Assembly (NCBI RefSeq): GCF_027942865.1
Contig: NC_134515.1
Location: forward strand, 7,865,339-7,929,338
DNA length: 64,000 bases
DNA from: Odontesthes bonariensis
Taxonomy: Eukaryota > Chordata > Actinopteri > Atheriniformes > Atherinopsidae
Reading direction: 5' to 3'
The notes beneath the pieces were generated by a model that saw only the letters and a list, made by a program, of their open reading frames with translations, ran no database searches and had not been told where the DNA came from. Each line of letters starts with the position of its first letter. Within the stretch, counting starts at the first letter, position 1. Below are positions 11,932 to 22,200 of this stretch, in pieces. The position numbers and the translations under genes are program-made.

Positions 11932-12413
11932 AACAGTTGAGTCTTCCTCTAAAGATTACAAGAAAAAACTCCCTCATGTAAAGCTTAATAATACAAAGTA
12001 TAAACTAAGCTACTGTTCATGATTATTTACAACTGACTGTACAAACTTGCCTTTTTTTAAACGATGTATGTACATGTTTAACTTTTCTGTCCATGCATAC
12101 ATTCACAGTCTCATGCTAAAACAGGGGACATGCTAACTAGACCAGTATCGGTATGGCTAAAGTAAACTGTGGTTACATTTGCTAAGCAGTAAAAAATAAA
12201 TAGTTAATTTAATTGTATGTTCAACAGCTAATAACAAGTCAGGAAGTGAATATGTTGCAGAACTTAACATTTACATAACCTGTACAATTTGACAATGATG
12301 CATTTATTCTACTTGCTAACAACATTACATTTCCGTCACCTCTGCTATGCCAAAATGCTAAGTTGTTAGCATCGGTATGACTAAGACGTACTGCTAACCA
12401 GGTATTTGTTACT
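11932..12413. other. Intergenic, nothing recognised
   Basis: AT-rich spacer between two DNA transposons. I see no ORF of interest and no repeat end. Confidence 0.5.
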
Positions 12414-12417
12414 TAAA

Positions 12418-13015
12418 GCCTCAGTCTGCAACTCTTTTTCAAGCATAATGCCTGGAACTGTCTGGGGATTCTGAAAGTAGTACATTAAATACCCCAATAC
12501 AAAAAAAAAGAGTTCTCTAGGTCCCCTATATGTCCCGCTAGGTCCCTCCAAAGCCAGCAGGTTTGTTTACAAAATTGCAGACCGGACCGGTAAAAGGTAA
12601 CCAATCAGGTTACGAGCTGGGCTCTGCTGCCTGTCAATCACCGATTGTGCACGCGCGATACAAGGTAGGCTCGTCCCCACGCTTATTTATCTGGACTATT
12701 GAACTTCATTACGGGCTAGTCTACTTACTGTGTCTTCCATGATCGGAAATGACAGGTGAGTTGATGAATGAGGAGTCGTGTACGCGCATCTGGCGTGCAC
12801 GTAGACGTGCACGAGTTCTCATGTGTTTTGATGGGGCGGGACAGGAAGTTGAATAACTTTTTATTTTTCGGTTAAAAAATAAGCATTTCTTGCATTTTGC
12901 GACTACGAAGGTCACCGTTTTCAACTTCAAGCGTTCTGATAGATCATGTAAACTCTTAAAATGCCAAAAATTAGGACTTTACGTATGACAACAACAAATC
13001 CTGCAGACTGCAGCT
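12418..13015. mobile_element. TTAA-target MITE (about 598 bp)
   Basis: TTAA lies on both sides (12414-12417 and 13016-13019). Inside it the ends are inverted relatives: left AGCCTCAGTCTGCA and right, reverse-complemented, AGCTGCAGTCTGCA (12 of 14 identical). There is no transposase. This fits a non-autonomous piggyBac- or Kolobok-class element. Confidence 0.75.
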
Positions 13016-13019
13016 TTAA

Positions 13020-14467
13020 AGTAAAAAACAAAAGAAGGAAAAAAAAATCTCCATAGTTTAAAAATGCATTTTATGTGCATAACATAAAAACCACCAGCTC
13101 ATAGGCCTGTTGGTCTGAGGATGTGATCTACAGATATCAAAGTCACTTCCTGTTTGCAAGCTCCAGCCGTCTCCCACAGCTTTAACTAGTTCCCGTTTGA
13201 TTCTCCAGCTCTCATCAGCGACGAGTTGGGAGGGCTGTGGGTGGTCGGTAATCCATCTTCTTCTGGTGAGAGTTGTGTAGTAAAAGCTAACATTGGAGCA
13301 ACAACCACATAATTTGCCAAGCTGTGCCCGTCTGGGACTCTCTCATTCACAAGACTGAGATCTCTGTCAAGTGCCTCCAAGAAAACCAGGAGGCAGTGCA
13401 TGTTGTGGGCCTAATGATGGGCATGAGTGTAATTACAGCATTCTCAGATATGGCAGCATGAATGGTTGTGTTGCTCACATGCTGACATGGCACTTGCTCG
13501 GTGCCACAGTTTGTGCCACGTCTTTGGGATTTACTCAGGTTCAGTCCTGCCTTGGAAGTACGAATTTAAGCTGTATTTTTAAGAATAACCCAGTGTTGAT
13601 ACTGACATTGGAGTGCTACAGTATAGTTAGTATGACTGCATTTCATATTGCTCAGGAATTCTATAGCTTTGATTTTACTCCAGCTGCCTCTCGTACATTC
13701 TTTCTTATACATTTGTCATTATTCTCGATAGGTAATGCGATCAGGTTTGTCAAGCACACGTCCTTCATAAATATAAAGGCTTCAAAGAAGTTCCTGAATT
13801 CACCACTGGATTAACTTAGCTGAGAACTGGGAGGCATGTGTACTCTCACTCAGAAGGGGATGTTGTGTGTAGCATGAGGAAAGAGGATATGACTGCAACT
13901 TATGGAAGTCCAAGTGGTGAAGTTTGGGTATAAAGTACAACTCTCTTGTATTTATTTGTAAACTATAGAGCATAGATTAAGTTCTTTATATTTGTTGACA
14001 GTATATGACATAGAAGACTCCTTTTTAAAGAGTGGGTTTGGACTGTAATTTGTCTCTTTGGGGCGTTTTTTTAGTCCAGTTGTTAATTTTGTTTCTTTCG
14101 GGGAGTTTAGCCTCTCAGTTGGAGCTCCTTCTTGTTAATTCTGTATTCTTCTATGTTAATTTGCGTCTTTTTAAAAAAGTTTTTTTTTTTTTTATCACAT
14201 TGCATCTATTGGTCTTTCTTTGGAGTTGGATTGACTTTCTGGCAAGAAATGTTAGTAGTCACCTTAAAGATATTTGCACTCACCCTTGAGCCCCTGGCTT
14301 TTTGTAAGCCCACAGTTATTCTTCCATCAACCACTGATGAATTGTTTTCTGTAGGTATTTTGTCTCATATTTCATTGATGGTGCACAAAGCAAGAATAAT
14401 GTGAGTCAGTACAGCAGCCAAACATGGTGAAGCATCAGAAGCGCGCTGCCTTCCCCTGCTCCAGAGG
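13020..14467. other. Intergenic, unresolved
   Basis: The 147-codon ORF at 13371-13814 on + resembles no known protein; its hydrophobic composition comes from T-rich DNA. ORFs at 14032-14404 overlap in different frames around an internal T-run. Possibly old repeat sequence that I cannot name. Confidence 0.4.
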
Positions 14468-14471
14468 TTAA

Positions 14472-15145
14472 AGGGATAGTTCGCCTCTTTTGACATGAAG
14501 CTGTATGACATCTCATACTAGCAATATTATTTATGAACATCTTCTTACCCCCTGCTGCGTCCTGTGAGCCGAGTTCCAGCCTCGTTTTGCCGTTGACAAA
14601 GGCAATCCGGCTAGTTGGCTGGGGCTAGAAAAATAAAGCGTCTTGCTTCTCAAAACAATATGCGTTCAAAAGAGTAATACATTTGCATCACAAAATCATT
14701 CTCGATGGAAAAAGTCAGACCTCACATTGCTTGGCGCTATTTTTGCCTCCCTTCATATCACTGCGTGCTGTGTAAACTGTGCAGACCGAAGTGCAGACCG
14801 AGCACTCTCCAGCTTCTGAGCAGCAAACACCGTAACAGGTGCGGCTATCGCTAGGTGGCTTGACGCATTGATATCAAGGGAGGCAAAAATAGCGCCAAGC
14901 GATGTGAGGTCTGACTTTTTCCTGGAGAACGATTTTGTGATGCAAATGTATTACTCTTTTGAACGCATATTTGTTTTGAGAAGCAAAATGCTTTATTTTT
15001 TAAGCCCCAGCCTACCTTCGTGGATGCCAAAACTCAGCTGGAACTCTGCTCACAGGACGCAGCGGGGGGTAAGTCAATGTTCATAAATGATGTTGCTAAT
15101 ATGGGATGTCATACAGCTTCATGTCAAAAGAGGCGAACTATCCCT
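14472..15145. mobile_element. Complete TTAA-target foldback element (about 674 bp)
   Basis: TTAA flanks both ends (14468-14471 and 15146-15149). The termini AGGGATAGTTCGCC and GGCGAACTATCCCT are perfect inverted repeats. The inverted similarity then continues through most of each half, including GACATGAAGCTGTATGACAT at the left and its complement near 15105-15125. The middle holds a second inverted pair around GTCAGACCTCACAT. The element is nearly all palindrome and carries no transposase gene. It is the intact relative of the copy at 2075-2487. Confidence 0.9.
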
Positions 15146-15149
15146 TTAA

Positions 15150-15539
15150 ACATAAAGGGGTTTTGGTTTCACAGCAGGTATGCTGTTCAAATAAGTATTC
15201 ATAAAGTTGTAAAGGAATTTTTATTGTCTACCCTTTTTGATAATTGTTTGTACATCTGAGTAATTAATATTTGTGTCCTCTTTTTTTTTTTTTTTGCCCC
15301 CATTTGGCTTATAAAACGTTTTGCCATTCAGGTTAGGACATGCTGTGACTGTACTGTTACGTTCATGTGCCCCACGTCATTTCGTTGTCATTAGACTTTA
15401 ATTGTGAAATAGTGGCCGCGCGGGAACTTCCAACCATTGGCCCTTAAGGTTTTTAAGGTTAACGGTATTTCTTGATGATACGGTCGTATAAACACGCTGT
15501 CGTCCTTACTCGACAACTAATAAAGTGAGCCCGCTTCAC
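15150..15539. other. Intergenic, upstream of chst13
   Basis: No gene. A T-run lies near 15280-15296. GC content rises to the right toward the presumed promoter. Confidence 0.5.
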
Positions 15540-15629
15540 CGTCTCTCGAGTGCAATTTCTATAATGTCAGCAGTTTGTGAACGCAGCGCAGTGGATGGGG
15601 AGAGGGCGCGCGTGAGAGAAGAGTGGGTG

Positions 15630-15637
15630 TGACGTCA
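15630..15637. promoter_or_regulatory. Perfect CRE palindrome (TGACGTCA)
   Basis: A full 8-base CREB/ATF consensus about 490 bp before the start codon, in a GC-rich segment. A single 8-mer can occur by chance in 64 kb (about once), so function depends on its location near a promoter. Confidence 0.4.
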
Positions 15638-16028
15638 TGGCACAGTGCCCCGTCCATGTTTGGCGGAGGAAGAAGTTTGTGTAGCTTCGACAAAACTTTT
15701 AGACACCATAACCGCCGATGTGGGTTTAACCTGAAGAGCGAAGACGGAGAAGACCGTTAATTCAAAAGTGTGTTTTTTTTCTTTCTAGTTAATACATTTT
15801 AATGTTTTATCTGAGTTGCCTTTTAACTATTAAAAGGATAATATTGTTTGAAAGCACAGAGCAGAGCAGAGCAGAGCGAACGGTTGAAGATTTACGTCCC
15901 CACACATGTACATCTAATTACCGTGTCGTTCAACGAGCCAACCGTCGCCACTCCTGCCGGGGCTTTCAGTTCTAATATCCCCCCCACACCCCCCAAACCC
16001 CGCAGTGAACAAATAGGTTAGTTATTCC

Positions 16029-16070
16029 ATGGAGTGTCTCGCGTCCTCCCCCTCGGGTGGTCTCGTATGA
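16029..16070 (+). CDS. Upstream ORF 1 in the chst13 leader (13 codons)
   Basis: The start lies in CCATGG, a fair initiation context. It encodes MECLASSPSGGLV, and its TGA overlaps the next upstream ATG as ATGA (16067-16070). If the mature leader includes this segment, a scanning ribosome meets it first. The peptide itself has no recognisable function. Confidence 0.4.
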   Translation: MECLASSPSGGLV

Positions 16071-16129
16071 ACCGTGGCGAAGCAGCGACGAGGGGTCCGG
16101 GGCTCCGCTGCCGGAGCCGGGCTTCATGA
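16067..16129 (+). CDS. Upstream ORF 2, overlapping the chst13 start (20 codons)
   Basis: It starts in the ATGA that ends uORF1, and its TGA (16127-16129) forms another ATGA with the chst13 ATG at 16126. It is arginine-rich but has no known function. This arrangement would make translation of chst13 depend on leaky scanning or on reinitiation. Confidence 0.4.
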   Translation: MNRGEAATRGPGLRCRSRAS

Positions 16130-16222
16130 TGAAGATGCCCAGAGGAGGACGCCTGTTTCTGGCGACGTGCCTCGGCTCGCTGTTCGTCCTTGTTCTTTAC
16201 TTTCAGAGCATCACCAAACCAG
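16126..16222 (+). CDS. chst13: chst13 coding exon 1 (signal anchor)
   Basis: Encodes 32 residues plus one base. [16 protein letters not shown] aligns with the CHST11-family N-terminus and leads into the membrane span [10 protein letters not shown]. The donor is CCAG|gtaag. The first ATG has a weak context (T at -3); the one at 16129 has A at -3. Split codon: G here plus AA in exon 2 gives Glu. Confidence 0.88.
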
Positions 16223-19200
16223 GTAAGACGCTACACACACACACGTAATGAAATTTAACTACACCAAACTGTTCTTTTTGTTGTTGTTGGTTTTTTTAAC
16301 ATACTTTTGACAACGTTTTTATACAAAGTAACGGCAGTTAACGGCTTTAGATATACAGTAGCGAGACCACCGCGAATGATGTTAAAATTACAGGTACCGC
16401 ATTGCACTTTGGATGCTTTTTTTTTGTTGTTGTGACAGCACTCTGTTAATACCATAGTGAATTAAAACAAGTCTCAGTTTCTGAACGTTAAACATCTTTG
16501 TATATGTAGTACTTCAGGGGTGGTATGATAAGCGTTCAAGATGAAAGTAAATGGCAGCATGCTGGTCGTGAAAATGTCATGCTTCCACATTTGTTTGCTT
16601 GGTCTTGTCAGGCTTGTGTATATTTGTTAAGCGGGCATAATTACACTAAAACAAAGATTGGATCACCTACGTGTGTTAATGCACATGTGGGAAACAGATG
16701 GCATGATAAAACGTGAATGAAATGATGTATGAATAAGCTCACTGTGAAGAGTGGAATGTTTTTAAAGCCCCCTCCAAGAGACCACCCCCCCACCTACATT
16801 CCTCTGCTGTACCCCCCTCCCTCTCCTCTTCTTACCTCTTCTTTCTTTCACATTTAAAAGATAGGTTGACCTCTTTTTTTGGGAGGGGGTGGGGGTGGGG
16901 GGGTTCAGGGTGAAGAGTGAAGAGTAAGAAATAAAGAGGAGAGGTAGCAAGATGATTGATTTACGCTCGCCCCACTTGCTGAGCCAGAAGGCACATGGTT
17001 GTAAAGGAGAAAGTGGAAGATCATCGGACACAGAGGAGTTGAAGTCGATGTGATTTGTCAAGAATGGAGAAGATGGTGAGGGGAACCGAGAGCAGGGGAG
17101 TTTTTCCCTCATTTTTAGGGCGAGATTGAGCACGAGGAAGTCGACCGATGTTGATTTTTTTTTCTTGCAAAGATACGAAGGTTAGTCACTGCTCTGTGAT
17201 CAATCATCCCTACTTCTAATATTTTTTGTTTAGAAAGAGGGCCTTTTTCTTTTTTTCTTTCTTTTTAGATAATACCATGTAATGGACAAAAACTGTCCCT
17301 AGAACACACTTAATTTTGGAAATGCCATAAACCACCTTTTATAGCTGACAGAGGCCAGCACAGACCACATGTTGCAAATCTTTCAAGAAGCACTCTCATT
17401 GACCTCCCTGCACCCACTAGATGGATGCCCTTACTGCCTGACCTGTTTAGGCTTGTCGACTTTGGAGCGCCACCACTAGCAAAGAAAGCCACATATAAAG
17501 CCGGTTGGAGCCACATCAGAGGAGACTAATTCACAGGATGTCAACAAAGCACAGGGCCTCCGTAATTATCGTGTTTATAGTCAAAGTGTGTTTAAAAACC
17601 AATAACACAGTCTTGTTTAGCTCTGCGTTATCCCAGCCGTTCCCGTCTTTTAATTTGAGTGGAGTTGATGCATGGTAGAAAAGACCGGCTCTTGCAGAAT
17701 GGACTCGAATGTCATACTATGATTATTTTCTGTTGAGTAGCCTTCAAGAAGAGCTTTAGCTTCTTCTTCATCTGCAGATACGAGGTCAGCGTTTGACCTT
17801 CAGAGAAGTCAAACTGGACGGTGAAGAATAATTTTCAAGGCTGCAGCCTCTAAAAGATTAACTCGGTTTGTATTAACAATAGCTGCCAAAGGAATTGGGT
17901 TTATATGAATGCTTTTGCAGGTGTTGCCTTTGGTACTACCCTAGTTTGGGAGTAGGTGGGAGCTTCGGTTAGTTTTAATGTGCAATTTGTGCCGCTATAT
18001 GTCACCACCTCCTCCACAGTGGACCTGTAAATGATCTTTGTCTCCAGACAGTTCTATTGAAACAACTTTAAAGTCCATTTTTAGAAAAAAATCCTAAGAA
18101 ACTCAGTTTTTTGATTGCTCTTTGGACACCAACTCGCTTTTTGAGAGTCCCTTGTTTCTCGCTGTCCAATAAAAAGTCAAGAGGGATTGGGGAGGGTGGG
18201 GTATAATACAAACACTACGACAAACCTGACCCAGGCTGAAGACCGTTGTTGTAACCTAGCAACAATAAGTGCTCATATGATGATAAGTACTTTGAAAATT
18301 AGGCCATGGGTGCTTGGAACTACTCTTTATGGAAGTAGCATTTATGTAGCACATATAAGCCACAGCATCTATTCATCTCAGCAACTTTCCTTCTTTCTTT
18401 CTTTTTTTTTTATACATGGTGGCACACCAATGAGACGTGAACGATTTACCAACCCTCCGACTGGTGGATGGCCAGCTGTAACTGCTGAGTTGCAGCTTCC
18501 CCTGTTGGCACAGACCCTAAAGTGTTAGCTGTGGGAGCAGCTCTGCTTTACTCAGTGGATGAAAGAACAACTGTGGAGAAGTAACCTCCGTAAACCAGCA
18601 GATTTTTCATATTTCCATCACTTATTTGGCGACTCGCAGCCCCGCAGCATCGACTCTGATGGGTTTCCGATGCCCGACGTAAAATAACAGCAGCAACGAC
18701 TGCTCAACCAGTCGATACCCGCACAAAAGTTTCTCTACATTTGACTGGAAACCTGCGTAGTCCTGTCGTCACAAGTGAGGTAAAATAAGGGCGATGGAGG
18801 CTCGGTGCTGTGAACAGCCCACATTTGTCTGCCGCAGATGATACATTGCTTCCAGTAACGTTGACTGGTAAAGGGATGAGTGGGCAAAACGGCACTGACA
18901 GTAATTCATTTGATTTTGTGGTTGGTGTTGCATCACTTCACTGCTGTGGCAGCTTTCCCTTCATAACGAAGCTTTGCAACACTGCGTTTGGGCGCTGCTT
19001 TCACACTCATCTGGTCTGTTTTCTGATCGACTTGTTTTTGTGATACTTTCTTTTTAACACCAGGCAAAAAAAAACATAGAAGAAAACGTCTGTTTAACAC
19101 AAGAGTTTTAGATGTATGCCACACACACGGGCTACGTGCCACATCTGCTAATTGAAGCTACTGTTTAATACCAGACAGGAAGCATATTATTATCGTGCTT

Positions 19201-22200
19201 CCATTGTCTGATTTCCTGCAGCAACACCCTGGGTTTGGCACAGAGGAAAGAAATATGGTTCCTGTCCAGCATGTGATTAAAAACTTTACATAAGTCATGT
19301 CACGGCCAACTTCTTTATTCAGGAGTTGGAGTTTGAGTTAACTGTACCACAAAATATCACAACATTATGAAGAGGATTTGTTTGGTTTCTTCTAGTCTAA
19401 GTTCGCATTCATTTTATTCCCTGTAATTGTCTTTATGAAAAGATTGCAACAGTTAATTCTTATCAGACCAGAGCATTTATTCAAGCCATCTTAACCTCAC
19501 ACTTAAAGGAGCAGCTTACTCACATTTCTTTCCCTCTGCCAGGGCTGAATATTCAGCTGATTTTTGATTAAACAATTAATTTGGACGGTGTGAGGTCATC
19601 GTACGTATCAGTGTAGCTGATAACACTGCACAGACGTGGTCTTTGTTACCTAAATGGCGATTTTTGTTAGATGACGCTACACTTATAAGATCAGGATTCT
19701 ATTAGAGCAGAGTGACGGTCTGGAAATGCTTTTATGACTGCGTCCGCCACAGTTTCTGACACATTTAGCCAGAAAAAGCCGCAACGGTAACAAAAATACG
19801 TAAATTAAGAGCAGCTTTATATGTAATTCTGCTGCATTGATTTAGGTTTAGGGCTGCACGGTGGTTAGCACCTTCGCCTCACAGGGTTCCTGATTCGAAT
19901 CCTGGCTGGGGCTTGGATTTAGCATGTTCTCCCCGTGTATTCGTAGGTTCTGGGTGGCTCTAAATTGTCCCCAGGAGTGAGTGTGCCGATGGTTCTCGTT
20001 AGTCTCTGTGTGGCGCTGTGATGGACTGGCAACCTGTCCAGGTTGTCCCCCGCCTCTCACCCAATGACAGTTGGGATAGACTCCAGCCCCCACGCAACCC
20101 AGAGTTGGATTAAGCAGGTATAGAAAATGGATGGATGGATGGATGATTTACATTTACACCTGTTTTCACAAAAAAAGATGAAGAAAAGATTGAAGTTTTG
20201 ACCATTTTTGGAGCACATGGGCCCATTGCATCTAGTTGAGCACATACCTGCAAAGTAATTCAGTCTCCAACTGCACGATCTGAGTCCGTTACTCCAATTT
20301 AGAGAAGTTGATTTCGTCCAATTTTGGTCAGAATGATGTTTTTTGTTTTGTTTTTCTCCAGAATAGCACAATAATTCAGCTTTTTTTTTTCTTTCTTCTT
20401 CTAGTTTCATGTAAATGTGCTTCGTGTGACCTCATTATGTCCCCGTCCCCTGAAGCTCGTTTGTGAAAGTTTTTTGCAGAGATTTCGCGGGACTTAAACC
20501 TGTCTTAGCTTGTCAGTTGCACATTTCCATGTTATTACCATCTCTTTTGCAGCTGTTGGTCAGAATTCACACATGAAGTGGGTTCAGAGTTGGGTAAACT
20601 CTGAATTTCCTTAAAGGAATATTTTGTCTAATCACCCATTCATACTCACCAATGCAGTGTGGTGAAGCATTTTAGGTTCAAACGTCAACGTGCCAAAACT
20701 GATTTACAACAAGTAGAGCACATATTTGACATGTTTTCAGGAGTTGTATTTTGAGCTCATTAGCCATCCTTGATTGATCCCTTAAGCGGATGTGGGCATT
20801 GAACTGTTCGTACTGCTTTCATAAACCTACAACAGCAGCAACGGCATCGGATTGAAGACTGGAGAGAATTGGTGGATAAAGTAGTCTGTGGGCACCAGCT
20901 TCATTCATCCATTCAGAATCATATCATAGCAGTTTGTAGCACATGTGCGAGAAGTCGACCCAGTAATCATAGTTTCTGTTTCTTTTTCTGCGTGAGTTTC
21001 CATCACGTCTTGTTGTGATGACTGATTAAAATCTCTCTTTTGAAAACACTACAAACGCACCGTTGTCTCACACACGCCGTTTCCAGTCAGCTTTCGTTTT
21101 TCGACTCATCAAAACCTGAACTGAGATAGAGCTGTACTCCGAGTTTCTTTTCCGTCTAAGATTTAGTCTTTTATGTGGTTGCATTGATGCAGCGGAGCCT
21201 CGTTTGAGTGTATGAATTTGTTACTATGCAGAGTCTGTTTGCTCAGTGCTAAGGGTGCAACGGATCAAAAAACTCACGGTTTGGATCGTTCCTCGGATCA
21301 GAGTCACGGATCGGATCATTTTTCGGATCAGCAAAAAAAAAAAAAAAATAGACAGACAAATAAACATGTTTTGTCTTTTTGTTTATTAACACTTTTAAAT
21401 TATTAAATTGAAATATATAAAATCAACTTAAAGTGCACAATTAACATCTTCTTTTCAACATAATCAAAGAAAAACAACTTAAAGTGCAACATAAAAACAC
21501 ACCGATAGCGATTGTGATCGCTTTAGCCCGGTCGGATTGTGAAGGAAGGGGCTGCTTAAACACCGCGGTGATGAGCGGTTGTTCACCCGCTTTCGGTTTC
21601 ACTCCTGTCAGTGAAACACCGGGGTGATGTCGCTCCAAATGCGTGGCCTGGTTTTCTTTATGTTAGCTATCGCTGTGTCAGCTACGTGTTATGTCTGTGT
21701 GGTAACCTAGGCGACAGGTTTGTGTGGCAGTGCGAGTATATGGAAACAGACAGAGGCAGCAGTTATTGTTACTGTAGTCACCGAAGTATTTTATTTTCCA
21801 TGCCCACTGTTCTACGTGTTGTACGCTGAGGACAATAAATCACAAACGAGCCATAGGACTGTTTGCTTATTGAAGAGGGTTGCAGACTTTTACCCAGAGC
21901 GTGGAAAGTAGCTCTGTCCCTGGAACTAGCAGGAATGGTAACGACTGTGTGAGGACTGAACATGCGCACAATTTTTTTTTTTTTTTCATAAATCAATCCG
22001 CGGATCATGTGTGTGCCGAACCGAAATAATTGATCCGAACGGATCACGGATCAATGATGATCCGTTGCACCACTACTCAGTGCAGAATGGTTGTAAACAG
22101 TGGAGTGAACCGATCAGCATTTTAAGGAGGAGGTGGGAAACCCACATGCTTGAGCTGTTAAGATGAACTCTAGCTCAGTGTTATCAGTTTGACGCAGGAA

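Larger units (their letters stand above)
15540..16125 (+). promoter_or_regulatory. chst13: Presumed chst13 promoter and 5' leader
   Basis: GC-rich, CpG-containing DNA immediately upstream of coding exon 1, unlike the AT-rich flanks. It contains a perfect CRE palindrome at 15630-15637 and a (GCAGA)n tract at about 15860-15879. The transcription start cannot be placed from sequence; the only firm limit is that the leader must include the bases just before 16126. A non-coding first exon is possible. Confidence 0.45.

Noticed and set aside
13371..13814. 147-codon ORF on +
   Set aside because: No recognisable domain, hydrophobicity from T-rich DNA, no splice context, unusual for an intact fish gene.
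16057..16125. N-terminal extension of chst13 from a GTG at 16057
   Set aside because: No ATG exists between the in-frame stop at 16006 and 16126; an extension would need non-AUG initiation, and the family N-terminus aligns from the Met cluster at 16126-16135.
19849..20145. Functional tRNA gene near the B-box-like sequence
   Set aside because: No intact cloverleaf; the sequence continues into a SINE body with an (ATGG)n tail.
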